A DNA stretch of 64,000 nucleotides from Takakia lepidozioides (lineage: Eukaryota > Streptophyta > Takakiopsida > Takakiales > Takakiaceae): contig CM060734.1 of assembly GCA_030704615.1 (NCBI GenBank), forward strand, positions 50,670,042 through 50,734,041, given 5' to 3'. The notes under the pieces are model-generated. The model saw nothing but the letters and a program-made list of their open reading frames with translations, was not told the DNA's origin and ran no database searches. This document shows, piece by piece, positions 1-11,657 of the stretch (position 1 is its first letter; each line of letters starts with the position of its first letter). A program made the position numbers and the translations under genes.

Positions 1-378
1 AGGGTGCACACCTTCGTTGTAGATGACAAGTTGCATCCCAGAATTAAGGAAATCCATGGTGAGCTGAGAAGATTGTCTGGGCAGATGAAGGAGGCGGGGT
101 ATGTGCCTGACACACGCTTTGTATTGCATGATGTGGGGGAGGAGGAAAAGGAATTTTCTCTTTGCCACCACAGTGAGAAGCTGGCCATTGGTTTTGGGCT
201 GATCAGCACGACCCCTAGGACGCCTCTCCATCTCATCAAGAATCTTTGAGTGTGTGGTGACTGCCACACCTCCACCAAATTCATCTCAAAGATTGTTGGC
301 CGAGCAATTATTGTACGGGACGCTAACCGCTTTCACCACTTTGAAGATGGGATTTGTTCTTGTGGGGATTACTGGTGA
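1..378 (+). pseudogene. C-terminal fragment of a PPR-DYW RNA-editing gene
   Basis: The reading frame enters from outside the window and encodes the end of a PLS-class PPR protein: the E2/DYW junction, HSEKLAIGF, CGDCHTS, and the terminal CSCGDYW ending at 375, with TGA at 376-378. DYW domains are the cytidine deaminases that edit C to U in plastid and mitochondrial RNA; the HSE and CxxC zinc-binding residues are present. An in-frame TGA at 247-249 interrupts it just before VCGDC, where the intact paralogue at 31269-34811 has Arg; CGA to TGA is the simplest cause. The DNA is an inverted near-copy of about 31.27-31.65 kb. Probably a pseudogene end; the 5' part is not visible. Confidence 0.85.
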
Positions 379-770
379 AAGGATGTTTTCTTGGAAAGAT
401 GCGAGTGTAGTGCTTCATTCATTGATCTTGTAGCTACTCCAATCATCCACCATTTCCTGAGAGTATTGACCATGATGTACTGTTGAGTCATAGAGGATTG
501 CTCATAGACGGGTGTTCGGTCATAGGCCAACTTACCCTAGTGTTTTGGATGGAAGGCTAGTGATGAATTGAGAATCCCCAGAGTTCTCGACATTGATCTT
601 ATAAGGTAAAATTGGGGGGGTCTACCCTTCCCACCACGAGAACTAAACAGGGCCACTCGCCCCATCAGTCCAATGCGACCGCATCATGCCGCTGCAGCGG
701 AAGAGGAAATGACATGGGCAGCCACACCCGACTCTCACTTAACACATGCTTCATCCCCTCAGTGACTCCC
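379..770 (+). repeat. Duplicated 3' flank of the PPR-DYW locus
   Basis: Non-coding sequence following the DYW stop that matches, in reverse complement, about 30.86-31.27 kb downstream of the intact PPR-DYW gene. Shared landmarks include the block around the G-run near 614-620 and the pyrimidine/purine block around 690-760. It shows that the duplication unit reaches about 400 bp past the stop codon. No ORF here is convincing. Confidence 0.75.
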
Positions 771-1142
771 TGTTCATTTGTGCATGATTGCACGAGATAC
801 CATCGCGTGTAGGCCACGACCCCAAGCACCTGCACTTTGCCATCCCTCACTGAGCTACACCGTGTTCAACGGTGTTAATCTGATCAATGCTTCCCTAGAT
901 TTCACTGCAGGCAGTCCTCAGGACTCTGTATTCTACCAATCTCTGCCAACAGTGACAATTCACAGTTTGCAGTTGCTGTCTAGATGCTTGTGCTCATTAC
1001 ACCTTAATAGTTGATTGGAATCATGTTCTAAACCAGTCTGTCATGCACTCACAAAGCCGTCATTTCTGAGCTATTTCTACATATTCAGTATTCTGAGATC
1101 TGTCTGAACCTTGCTCACAACTTACAGCGTTCACGCTATACA

Positions 1143-1510
1143 ATGACAGGTGAACATCGTGTACAAATGTACTGTTTTCCACTTCTCATTCTGGGCACTG
1201 TCCTTGCTACTATGTATTGCAAATGGGGGAGCATAAGGGATGCACGCCAAGTGTTTGACATTATGGCAAAACGAGATGTTGTCTCATGGAATGCCATGAT
1301 CACAGGATATACGCAGCATGGGTGTGGTAGGGATGTATGGGCAAATGCAACAGGAAGGGGTGAGATTGGACAAGGTCACAGTCACATCTGTTCTCAATGC
1401 ATGTGCCACCAGCCGGGCAACTCTGGAAAAGGGTCTTCAGCTCATGCAAGATGTGCATTACCTCAAAGTGAACCTTTCGCAACAAGGGAAGCAACCCACA
1501 TAGCTTCACA
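1143..1510 (+). pseudogene. Degenerate PPR repeat relic
   Basis: Translation gives recognisable PLS-type PPR pieces: a MYCKWGSIRDARQVFD S-like motif, then a RDVVSWNAMITGYTQHG P-like motif, then in another frame a piece reading VTVTSVLNACATSRATLEKG, an L-like motif. The frame changes near 1310-1320, and no E or DYW domain follows. It is more diverged from the tandem array at 31-35 kb than the other copies here, so it belongs to a different PPR gene. A short, shifted remnant with no visible start. Confidence 0.6.
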
Positions 1511-1905
1511 CCCCAAACAACCTACCCACATCGGCCTTTCATAGTATCACATCCTCCTTCACATCTTCCCCAATAGAGAATTGCCCCAGAGAATCAAAAA
1601 TGAGTCCAGTGGTCATGTTGTTTTCAAGTTGGTGGCTCCTACCTTATAGGGGACCACGCATCGATTAGATTCTCTTGATGTATCTCCCCAGTTAATACCT
1701 ACCTATGAGGACAATACCTAAGTTCTTTTGTTCTTCTGCATTAGTTCCTCGAAAGCCAGTAGTCAGAGATCACAGCAGACGATATCATTAACTACCGCCG
1801 CTCCCGATCCACTGCATCCAGACTCCCGATCAAGAGTGATTCAAACACATGCTTGTCAACTTTGTTGCAGATCAGTAACTTCCAGAAGTTATATATAGTA
1901 GGTGG

Positions 1906-2371
1906 TGTCACAGCCTAGATTAGCAAAGGTCAGTTATGGGCTTAAGCAAGCCATAAATAATAAAAGTATAAGAAAGGCTTTTAGCAAAGCCATATACAGT
2001 AAAAGTATATGTATAGACTTAAGCAAAGTCTAAAAGAAGGCTAGAGCCAAGTAAAGCAAAAAGTAAGCTATAAGAGCATGGAGGGATATTTTAAGAGCAA
2101 GGGGTGAGACCTCAAAGAGTACTTAAAGGGGATCTGGTGCTAAGTCGAGGAGAGAGAACACAGTTAGGGAACAGAAGGACAAGTAGTCAGAGAGAGCGTG
2201 ATGATCAGACGTGGTTACTCTGAGTCTTGAGAGAGCAAGGCAGTCTTAGCACCAAGAGGGATCATGTATTCTTTAGCAAGTAGGCAAGAGAGGTCTCTAA
2301 GGTTGGGAGGTTATCTTGCTCAGAGGTGGCTTAGTTGTTAAGTATTTTCCATAAAAGGTTTAATCTTTACA
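1906..2371 (+). repeat. Gypsy-1 5' LTR
   Basis: About 466 bp beginning TGTCACAGCC and ending TTTACA (TG...CA). The same sequence restarts at about 7149 as the 3' LTR, sharing the runs of AAGCAAGCCATAAATA and GGATCTGGTGCTAAG. The boundary is fixed on the right by the primer binding site three bases further on. Confidence 0.85.
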
Positions 2372-2373
2372 TT

Positions 2374-2385
2374 TGGTATCAGAGC
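2374..2385 (+). other. Gypsy-1 primer binding site (tRNA-iMet type)
   Basis: TGGTATCAGAGC directly after the LTR. This is the usual complement of the 3' end of plant initiator tRNA-Met, the common primer of plant Gypsy and Copia elements. Confidence 0.9.
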
Positions 2386-2450
2386 GATAGAGATGACAGA
2401 TCAGGTGTTTCAACAAGTGTCGGAGGAATTACAGAGGATGAAGGCTACAT

Positions 2451-4350
2451 AACCAAAAACTCGTAATGACCAAACTTGGTCCTAAAAGCTGTCTTAAACA
2501 CATCCTCATCCTTTATCCTGATCTGATGATAGCCGCTCTTGAGATCAATCTTGCTGAAGATGAGGCTCCCTGTAAAGCATTCGTCTAAGCATCAATCCGA
2601 GGCATAGGATATCGATGTTTAACAGTAATTTTGTTCAGACCACGGTAATCAATGCACATACGAAAAGACTTATCCTGCACCAAAAGGACTGGAGCAGCGA
2701 ATGGAGAATAACTTGGACGAATCTGACCCAACCTTAGATACTCGTCCAATATTGTTCTAACCACCTTTTCTTCCTTTAAACTTGTCCTATAAGGAGGTCG
2801 ACTTACTGGACTAGATCCAAGTATAAGCTCAATTCGATGCTCAACATTCCGTCTAGGAGGCAAATGATCCGGCAACTCTGAATGAAAAACATCTGCAAAT
2901 TCAGCTTGAATTTGAAGTACCCAACTTGTCGTGGAATTGTCTACAGATGGAACCATCTCTGTTCCGTATTCTTCTAAGACCTCTTGCCAAAAACATATGT
3001 TTAGATACTTACAATCTGACACTTGAAGAACTCGCATCGCGGTAACCAAGGGCGTATCTGGCAAGTCGCACTCACCTCGTATCATGACATTTCTACCCTC
3101 ATGTTCAAATTGGTACACATGAGTCTTGAAATTGATACTAGGTTCTTTATGAGCATGCCACCCTTTCCCCAATACCACATCATATCTGGCCAACTTGGTA
3201 ATCTCAAAACTCAAATTCTCCGAATACTCTTGTATGGTCAATTTGAGATTTGGGATTCGCTTATCCCATATTTCCGTTCCCTTGCCATCAGCCATCTCCA
3301 CCGTGTACTGGTATGGTGAAGGCTCCATGGGTAAGTTCAACTTCTTAACCATGTGTGAGCTTATTACATTATGCGTGGATCCAGTGTCAAACAATACAAG
3401 TACCTTATCACCTTGCACCTTTCCAATCATCTTGATCACATGTGCCCCCTCAAATTGATATCCATTGCTGGCCTCTTGCGAGAGGAAGCAGTCTGGTGCA
3501 TGCGACACCGTCTTTTTCATGGACACCAAGAAAGCTTTTCTTGATGGTCCACCAACAATTTCAGGATTATCCCCCCGGTGGGTTCCTGAAACCTGACTAC
3601 TTGCATCATTGCCACTTTCTTATGGCTGTTTTGTGTACACTGTTTCCACTGATGTGGCCCTAGGCATCCAAAACACAAGCCTTCTCTCTTGGCTTTTTCT
3701 TTTTGTTCCGGCGTCAATACTGATTTTTGAAAAGCCCTCTCAACCATAGGGGATTCTTTCCTTTTGAATCCAACCTTAGCTTGGTTGGTTCCCCAATTGG
3801 CTGGCCTTCCAAAAAATCGTTTTGACTGATTATAATTGGTTCCAACCTCTCTGGCTTGATGCAACTTTTTTTCCACTTTCGTGCATCAAAGCTAGTTCTA
3901 TTGCATCTTGCAAAGACGCACTTCTAGCTTTTTGGACATCGGGTCTAATCTCATCTTTAAGACCTTGTACAAAGGAAACAAGCTATACTGCATCAGTGAC
4001 ATCCTTGGGCAACTTTAAGGTATGCTCACGATACTTATCTACATATGCCTGAACACTTAAAGTTCCATGTCTCAGATACCTCCACGACTGTATGTTTCGT
4101 CCTTCTTCGTTTGGTGGTACAAAGTTGGTCTCGAATACTGTCCGAAACTCTGTCCCTGTGACGAGAAGTTTTGCATCAGCCTCCAACTTCCTCCACCAAC
4201 GATGTGCCGCGTCGTACAGGTGCACCACCACATTTGAAATCTTTACTTAATGGGTCTCAATGCCACACAGTCGAAAATACTGCTCAAACTTGGAGAGCCA
4301 TTGCTCTACTGCATCAACTGTACGAACAGACTCTGTACCCGTATACTTTG
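2451..4350 (-). pseudogene. Gypsy-1 gag, protease and RT N-terminal half (inverted segment)
   Basis: Read on the minus strand from 4350 leftwards: gag capsid (VEQWLSKFEQYFRLCG, then a WWRKLEADAKL region), a CCHC zinc knuckle (CFGCLGPHQWKQC, near 3690), an aspartic protease with DTGST (near 3400), and RT starting [10 protein letters not shown] through [15 protein letters not shown] and RYPMPRIDA. It ends near FGHYEFLV at 2451. The missing continuation (PFGLTNAPATF) begins on the plus strand near 4350, so this block is inverted relative to LTRs and pol. Several stops and frame changes are present. Confidence 0.85.
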
Positions 4351-5325
4351 GTTTGACAAATGCTCCTGCGACATTCATGATGTTAATGAATGATGTTTTG
4401 AGACCTTTCATGGGAAAATTTGTGGTTGATTTTATTGATGACATATTGGTCTACAATAAAACAGTTGAGGAACATATGGTTCATCTTCGTCAAGTTCTAA
4501 CAACCTTACGCAGGGTTACATTGTATGCTAATCCAAGCAAGTGTGAGTTGTTTAAATTTGAGGTGGAGTATTTAGGACACATTGTGTCAGTAGGTGGTGT
4601 CAAGATGGATCCTAAGAAGGTAACTGTCATACTCAGATGGCCTAAACCACCTGATGTGGTAGCTGCAGTCATTTTTGGGTTTTGCTGGTTTCTATAGGAA
4701 GTATGTCAAGGACTACTCATGAATTACAGCTCCGCTTACTAATCCTTGGAGCGGTCCTAAGTCAGGAGGGTCAGCCAGTTGCTTTTGAGAGCCAAAGCTT
4801 AATCCAGCTCAACAGAGATACCCCACACATGAGCAAGAGTTGTATGCTATTATATATGCCTTAAAAGTTTGGAGGCACTACTTGTATGGGGCAGTGTTTA
4901 CGGTCTATACAGATCATAAGACACTTACCTATTTCTGTAACCAACCTGATCTGATCAAAGGACGTCAATCTCGATGGTCTAAATTGATGCAAGAATTCCA
5001 CATGGAGATTCGGTACCGAAGCGGTAAGGATAATGTGGTAGCTGATGCATTGTCTCGTATTATGTATCAGATGGCTTTTACAGTAATAGAGAGCAGTCTC
5101 CTAGCGGAGAGAAGAGAAGCTCAAAGAGAGGATGAGCATATCCTAAGGGTGTGGGAAAGGGTTAACCAAGACAATATTACGCAGAGTAATGGATCAGTTT
5201 CATCTGAGTCCACCACTAAAGTTGAGGATGGTTTGGTGAAACGGAAAGGCAAAGTTTGCATTCCAAGTTCAATAGAACTTCAAAAGAAGATTCTTACAGA
5301 ATGTCATGACAGTCCTTGTGCATGA
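4350..5325 (+). pseudogene. Gypsy-1 RT C-terminal half and RNase H
   Basis: Plus-strand pol continues with FGLTNAPATF, then the RT active-site loop FIDDILVY (normally Y-x-DD), ECxF-type and EYLGHIVS motifs. After a frame break comes RNase H: YAIIYALKVWRHYLYG, FTVYTDHKTLTYF and KDNVVADALSR. The RH-integrase linker ends at 5325, where a TGA interrupts just before the HPGIEKTY zinc-finger start. A deletion removes most of the RH N-terminal region between about 4680 and 4790. Confidence 0.85.
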
Positions 5326-7128
5326 CATCCAGGGATTGAGAAAACCTATGAGTTAGTGCGATGGCACTTTTGGTGGCCTAAGCTCAAGGCAGATGTGCAT
5401 GAGTATGTGACACATTGTTTTAGGTGTCAGGTCACTAAAGTAGAACACCTGAAGTCTCCAGGGTTGTTACATCCATTGAAATTCCACAAGGTCGGTGGGA
5501 AAACATTTCCATGATAGATTGTCCAAGATGGCTCATTTTATTCCTACCAAGAAGGCTGTGGGAGCTCCTGAAGTAGCGGAGTTGTTTGTTCAGGATGTGT
5601 TTCGTTTGCATGGATTACCTATGTCTATAATATCATACAGAGATCCTAGATTTACTATTCATTTCTGGACAGCCGTGTTTAAGACTTTGGATACAAAGCT
5701 AAACATGAGCAGTGGAGATCATCCACAGAGTGATGGACAAACTGAAAGAGTAAATCAGGTTCTAGAAGATATGTTGCGGGCCTATGTAGGTGACAGACCA
5801 ACCTCATGGGAGAAGTATTTTCCATTGTTAGAATTTGCATACAATGACAAAAAACATGCTTCAACAGAGATAAGTCCATTTGAGCTAGTATATGGGTATA
5901 GACCCACGAGCCCAGTTATGATTGGATTTCAGCAGAGTTTGTAACTCAGATGCAATAGCAGCTAGCAAGTGCAAGGTTGCATATCCGTAAGGCCTCAGAT
6001 CGGGCTAAGACCAACCTCATATGAGAAGTATTTGCCATTGTTAGAATTTGCATACAATGACAAAAAACATGCTTCAACAGAGATAAGTCCATTTGAGCTA
6101 GTATATGGGTATAGACCCACGAGCCCAGTTATGATTGGATTTCAGCAGAATTTGTAACTCAAATGCAATAGCAGCTAGCAAATGCAAGGTTGCATATCCG
6201 TAAGGCCTCAGATCGGGCTAAGACCAACCTCATATGAGAAGTATTTGCCATTGTTAGAATTTGCATACAATAACAAAAAACATGCTTCAACAGAGATAAG
6301 TCCATTTGAGCTAGTATATGGGTATAGACCCACGAGCCCAGTTATGATTGGATTTCAGCAGAGTTTGTAACTCAGATGCACTAGCAGCTAGCAAATGCAA
6401 GGTTGCATATCCGTAAGGCCTCAGATCGGGCTAAGACCAACCTCATATGAGAAGTATTTGCCATTGTTAGAATTTGCATACAATAACAAAAAACATGCTT
6501 CAACAGAGATAAGTCCATTTGAGCTAGTATATGGGTATAGACCCACGAGCCCAGTTATGATTGGATTTCAGCAGAGTTTGTAACTCAGATGCACTAGCAG
6601 CTAGCAAATGCAAGGTTGCATATCCGTAAGGCCTCAGATCGGGCTAAGAGTTATGCGGAAAAAAAAATGCACTTTCAGGGAATTCAAGGTAGGGGACAAA
6701 GTGCTCCTATTGATACCATCACCTTCACCTACCCTTGTGAAAGGGAAAGGTAAGAAGAAGGGTAAGAAGTTATCTCCTCGATATTGTGGACCTTGGCTAA
6801 TTGTGAAACGTATTAACGATGTTGCATATAAGCTAGAGCTTCCAGAGTCATGTAAGATACATCCAGTGTTTCATGTCAGTAAGCTCAAGAGGTACTTACA
6901 TGATGGGGATAATTTGGTAGAAAGAACTATACTTTTATAGGAAGGGTCAGAGAGTGACCAACACGGACCTTGACGGATTTTGGACAAGAGAGAACGCAGA
7001 TTGCGCAGTCGTCTCATCAAGGAGTGTTTGGTTGCATGGCATGGGCTTCCTTTGACTGATGCTACATGGGAGTCTGAGCAGACACTGAGACAGAAATACC
7101 CAGACTTTGTCATTGAGGACAATGACTA
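5326..7128 (+). pseudogene. Gypsy-1 integrase and chromodomain-like tail
   Basis: The HHCC zinc finger (HPGIEKTYELV...HCFRCQ) is followed by a deletion near 5505 that removes the first catalytic Asp block. The second block reads ISYRDPRF, where the catalytic Asp of the usual SDRDPRF is replaced by Tyr. The Glu region is GDHPQSDGQTERVNQ. Then comes a fourfold 213-bp repeat, then the GPY/F-type C-terminus (SPRYCGPWLIV) and a chromodomain-like end (CLVAWHGLPLTDATWES) at about 7020-7128. Two active-site defects and repeated stops show it is inactive. Confidence 0.85.
5795..6646 (+). repeat. 213-bp tandem repeat inside Gypsy-1 integrase, four copies
   Basis: Copies start at 5795, 6008, 6221 and 6434, each exactly 213 bp (71 codons). 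Each covers the integrase segment TSYEKYLPLLEFAYN through SPVMIGFQQ followed by TAA. Copies 2-4 are closer to each other than to copy 1, which alone keeps the ancestral TGGGAGAAG. The period is a codon multiple, but each copy carries a stop, so it is not a protein repeat. Confidence 0.95.
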
Positions 7129-7148
7129 AGCTTCGAAGGGGTAGAGAA

Positions 7149-9362
7149 TTTCACAGCCTAGATTAGCAAAGGTCACTTATGGGTTTAAGCAAGCCATAAA
7201 TAGTAAAAGTATAAGAAAGGCTTTTAGCAAAACCATATACAGAAAAGAAGGCTAGAGCCAAGTAAAGCTAAAAGTAAGCTATAAGAGCATAGAGGGATAT
7301 CAGGAATAGCTTCAGCCAGCCTGGATATCTTAAGAGCAAGGGGGTGAGACCTCAAAGAGTTCTTAAAGGGGATCTGGTGCTAAGTCGAGGAGAGAACATA
7401 GTCGGGAACTGAAGGACAAGTAGTCAGAGAGAGTGTGATAATCAAACGTGGTTACTCTGAGTCTTGAGAGAGCAAGGCAGTCTTAGCACCGAGAGGGATC
7501 CTATACTATTTAGCAAGCACGCAAGAGAGGTCTCTAAGGTTGGGAGGTTATCTTGCTCAGAGGTGGCTTAGTTGTTAAGTACTTTCCTATACTCTTTAGC
7601 AAGCACGCAAGAGAGGTCTCTAAGGCCCCGGCCGCACCTGCCAATTAGTACGTCAATCAAGTTCGGTAATTGACGTTAGCGGCAGGGAGACGGCTGCACA
7701 CGCCGATTAAGAAGCCGGTTAGATAACCGGCCAATTAACAGCTGTTAAACGCTGTAACGGGGAGAGGGTGAGATTTAACACCTCCTCCATGGAGGTGTTA
7801 AATCTCGGTCAACAATTAAAAATCGGGCAGTGGCGGAGAGGTTTTGCAGGTGCTAGATGCTCGCGATGGCGGGGAGAGTAGAAAGGTTCTTGTAGGGCGG
7901 GCGCTCGCGATGGCATAGAGTGCAGAGGGGAGAGGCTCTTGCAGGCAGTGTGTGTCTCATTTTTTTATCCAGAGATTGCAAAGGAGAGTGTAGGAGAAAC
8001 TGTAGCATGTCTTCCACAGACACCACAAGTAGTGGTGATGGCTTTAGGGCTGGTTATGAACTCACCAAACTTGACCTGCATTAACATAGTTGGAAGCTGG
8101 TTAGAATTCAGTGACCATCATGACATAGAATGTTGTAAAGCATGTCTGGTTATAAGTTTGATGAAAAACTAGTGTGCTCATTCACCATTCCCTGGAAACA
8201 CCGCCTACTACGTAAGATTATGGGCTAAGTGTGAGTTGCACATGGTTCATTGCACCAAGCTGAGGCCGATCCGATTAGGAAAACTGAGGATCTGTTGTGC
8301 GGGCTTGTATATACAAGAACAGTAATTCAGATTCAGACAAGTGAAAACAATAATTCAGCGAACAGTAAATCATTTGTCTAATTAATCACCTCTTGCGCTT
8401 ACTACAATCAGAGGGCAAGAGAGACATCTCACCTAAAAAGTTGATGAGCAGTTGCTGGTGCAGTGGATGTTTTGCCAGTACCAGGAGCCCATAAAACAGT
8501 AGGTGTGGTAAGTGCATGCATTTCCCCATTACCCAACTTAGTATTCTCCCTCCTTGTCAAGCCCCCTCAAATTCCACAAGCCAGACCATAAAATTAGCTT
8601 CAAGCAGGAGCATTCACATTGTGATTATCACAACAGCTTCATTAATGTAAAGGAGAAACGCACATTTCCAGTTTCCAGCGTGTTAGTGAGAGTCCGCACA
8701 ACCTCCTCTTGATGTGCATGTCCTTTACTTGCCTGGGCCGACTGCCATGACATCCAACCCCCTAAACTTAAGCTACTTCTTGCTCAAGTTTATTCAACTT
8801 GATGCGACTTGATTCAAGCTGCTGCACATATGCCTGTACCACACACCAACCACCCATCACTCTCAGCTAAAGACCTACATATGTTCACGACATTCGGTGT
8901 CTACTTGTGCCACAGACTTGAAACTGAAGCATACAACAGGCCTTTGATCCAAGAGAAAACTACTTTTTTCCTGAGCGGGGAAGCTTCGTAACTCATGTGG
9001 AAAAAAAAAGACACCATTTTGGAATGCAGTTGTGCGGCGCAGTGAGAAGCGTCCATGCCAGTGACCAAGTAGAGAAGTACCATTGAAGAAACAGGATTGC
9101 AGGGATGACCGTGGAGGCTGCACACGGGGAGAGAGAAAGTGGTTCGCGCGGGCAGGGAAAGAAAACCGGGCAGCAGCACGGTTTGTTAACCGCGACGTGC
9201 CCAGTTAACTTGCGGCCAGGTCCTTAATTAACTATTGGGCCGGTCACTTAATTGTCCGGTTAGCCGTCGGTTAGCTAACCGGCAGGTGCGGCCGGGGCCT
9301 AAGGTTGGGAGGTTATCTTGCTCAGAGGTGGCTTAGTTGTTAAGTACTTTCCATTCGTTACA
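7149..9362 (+). repeat. Gypsy-1 3' LTR, interrupted
   Basis: LTR sequence resumes at TTTCACAGCC after a purine-rich tract (GAAGGGGTAGAG). Near 7503-7586 a segment of about 85 bp (CTATACT...TACTTTCC) is duplicated in tandem. The second copy is split by a DNA transposon at 7624-9299, and the LTR remainder (GGTTGGGAGGTTATC...CATTCGTTACA) ends at 9362. Confidence 0.85.
7624..9299. mobile_element. Non-autonomous PIF/Harbinger-like DNA transposon
   Basis: A 1676-bp insertion with perfect 19-bp terminal inverted repeats: GGCCCCGGCCGCACCTGCC at 7624-7642 and its reverse complement at 9281-9299. It is flanked by the 3-bp duplication TAA (7621-7623 and 9300-9302). The uninterrupted site is seen in the 5' LTR (GGTCTCTAAGGTTGGG near 2291). 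Subterminal CCGGTTA/TAACCGG blocks occur at both ends. TAA duplication with GG...CC ends fits PIF/Harbinger (TWA target). The only sizeable ORF (7939-8172) is not recognisable as a transposase. Confidence 0.8.
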
Positions 9363-9734
9363 TGTGGCGGGCATGGCCGCGGTATGAATGATCGAGCACT
9401 AACTACTGACTCCGTTAGTGGGGCTTCCTCGTCTTGCGTTTTTCTCGATTGTGAAGTTGGGTTGGTGAATCGTGAGGTTGTAAGGATCGGGACTGAGAGG
9501 TCTACAGAATTCGTGAAGAAAGGTGAAGGAGATGGAGGAGGCGGCACGGAATGTGATGAGGTTTGGCAATGTAGGACGTATGGGGCTGCTGTGGACCTTG
9601 CTGCTGCTCTGCTCCTACCTTCGTCTTCTTTATCACCGATTGCGCCGCTCGGCCTCACGCTTCCCCCGCTCTTTGCCCCCATCGCATCTGAGGCCTGCAT
9701 GTATTGTGACTAGGGTACTCTCCCCCTGTCTTCA

Positions 9735-9825
9735 CACACGTTTGATATGCTTACATTGTCATCAATTGCGTCGGGAAAAGTCCATGGCACGGCTTTTGAT
9801 GTATTGCAAAGTAATCGGCTTAAGA

Positions 9826-9874
<49 letters not shown>

Positions 9875-9975
9875 GTTTGATATGTTTAACATCATCGCCG
9901 GTTGCCTGGCATAGGCATTCGATGTAAGCGCAAAGCATCCAGCTTAAGAGAGCTCCTGTCTCTCTCTCACTCACG
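9735..9975. repeat. Direct duplication ending in CT microsatellites
   Basis: Two related units in tandem: one from about 9735 (CACGTTTGATATGCTTACAT) to 9872 and one from about 9873 (CACGTTTGATATGTTTAACA) to 9975. Each ends GGCTTAAGAGA or AGCTTAAGAGA followed by a CT run. The first run is about 45 bp of pure CT; the second is short and broken. Confidence 0.75.
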
Positions 9976-10016
9976 CACACACGGACACAGACAAATGTAA
10001 AGCATTGTCTGGATGA

Positions 10017-11657
10017 GTGGGAGGGCAGGCAACGTTAGGCATCGGGAAGGCCACTTTAAACCAAGGAGGCGTTTCAGCAGATTCAGATATGTATGTCTGT
10101 CTCTTGCGTAAGTGCAGCAAGATGAAAGGTCTGGAAGCTGGAAAGCAGGTGCACACTCACATTATCCAAAGTGGATTCAAGCCAAATGTTTTTCTACTCA
10201 ACACCCTTGTCAACATGTATGTTAAGTGCGGGAGCATCATGGATGCTCACCAAGTGTTCAACAGAATGCCTCAAGGATCTTTGATCACGTGGAATATAAT
10301 GTTGTCAGGATTTACCAAGCATAGGTGTGGTAGGAATGCTTTGGAGACCTATGAGCAAATGCTGCGCGAAGGGGTGAAGCCCAACCACATCACGTTTGTG
10401 TGCATTTGCAGTGCGTGTGCAAGCCTGGCAGCCCTGGAAAAGGGCAAAGAGGTCCATGGTGACATCATCAGAGCTGGAATTGTACCCGACGTCATTCTGA
10501 ACAATACCCTCGTGGACATGTATGCCAAATGTGGGTGCATCGAGGATGCGAAGGGAGTTTTCAACAGTATGGCTGAACGAGATGTGGTGTCGTGGAACGC
10601 GATGCTTGCAGGGTATGCACGGCAAGGACGCGGGATGGAGGCTTTGGAGACCTACGATAAAATGATGTGCGCAGGGGTGAAGCCCAACCACATCACGTTT
10701 GTTTGCATTTGCAATGCGTGTGCAAGCCTGGCAGCCCTGGAAAAGAGCAAAGAGATCCATGGTGACATCATCAGAGCTGGAATTGTACCCGATGTCATTC
10801 TGAACAATACCCTCGTGGACATGTATGCCAAATGTGGGTGCATCGAGGATGCGAAGGGAGTTTTCAACAGTATGGCTGAACGAGCTGTGGTGTCGTGGAA
10901 CGCGCAGGGTATGCACGGCAAGGACACGGGATGGAGGCTTTGGAGACCTATGATCAAATGATGGGGGAAGGGGTGCAGCCCAACCACATCACGTTTGTTT
11001 GCATTTGCAATGCATGTGCAAGCCTTGCAGCCCTGGAAAAGGGCAAAGAGGTCCATGGTGACATCATCAAATCTGGAATTGCACCCGATGTCATTCTGAA
11101 CACTCTTGCGGTGTGCATGTATTCGAAATGTGGGTGCATGGAGGATGCAAAGGGAGTGTTCGACAGTATGGCTGAACGAGATGTGGTGTCGTGGAGTGCG
11201 ATGATTGCAGGATATGCACAGCAAGGGCGCGGGATGGAGGCTTTGGAGACCTATGAGCAAATGATGTGCGAAGGGGTGAAGCCCGACCACATAACGTTTG
11301 GGTGCGTTTGCAATGCGTGTGCGAGCCTAGCAGCCCTGGAAAAGGGCAAAGAGGTCCATGGTGACATCGTCAAATCTGGAATTGTACCCGATGTCATTCT
11401 AAACACTGCCCTGGTGGACATGTATGCCAAATGTGGGAGCATCGAGGATGCGAAAGGAGTGTTTGGTGTCATGGAACGCCATGCTTGCAGGATATGCACA
11501 GCAGGGGCGCGGGATGGAGGCTTTGGAGACCTATGAGCAAATGATGGGGGAAGGGGTGAAGCCCGACCACATAACGTTTGTGTGCGTTTGCAATGCGTGC
11601 GCGAGCCTGGCAGCCCTGGAAAAGGGCAAAGAGGTCCATGGTGACATCGTCAAATCT
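10017..11657 (+). pseudogene. Truncated PPR array, paralogue of the 31-35 kb gene
   Basis: Close homologue of the intact PPR gene from about its residue 90: NQGGVSADSD, CLEAG-type QVHTHIIQSG, then five KGKEVHGDI-type units at a 303-bp spacing. The frame breaks near 10,905 (loss of bases after VVSWNA) and near 11,463 (deletion inside VFNNMAERD), giving three successive frames. It stops abruptly after HGDIVKS at 11,657. There the 5' end of another copy starts on the opposite strand. There is no E or DYW domain. It also lacks the second CpG-poor 3' region of the parent. Not translatable as one protein. Confidence 0.85.

Larger units (their letters stand above)
1906..9362 (+). mobile_element. Gypsy-1: Ty3/Gypsy chromovirus, rearranged and dead
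   Basis: LTR retrotransposon running left to right. The 5' LTR is followed by a tRNA-iMet-type primer site and a gag start near 2393; the pol end with a chromodomain-like tail is followed by a purine tract near 7134-7147 and the 3' LTR. The gag to mid-RT segment (about 2451-4350) is inverted. The integrase has lost part of its core and then amplified a 213-bp piece. The 3' LTR holds a short tandem duplication and a 1676-bp DNA transposon. Flanks are GGTGG (1901-1905) and TGTGG (9363-9367), an imperfect 5-bp match. No intact ORF remains. Confidence 0.85.

Noticed and set aside
2451-4350. Inversion in Gypsy-1 as an autointegration product
   Set aside because: Self-integration would join an LTR end to the interior; here both junctions are internal (gag start and RT), so an ordinary inversion or assembly fault fits better.
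5795-6646. CRISPR-like array
   Set aside because: Repeats are contiguous 213-bp copies of integrase sequence without spacers, in a plant retrotransposon.
9318-9927. Overlapping ORFs of 130-134 codons
   Set aside because: They run across the end of an LTR and into a CT microsatellite; no domain is visible.
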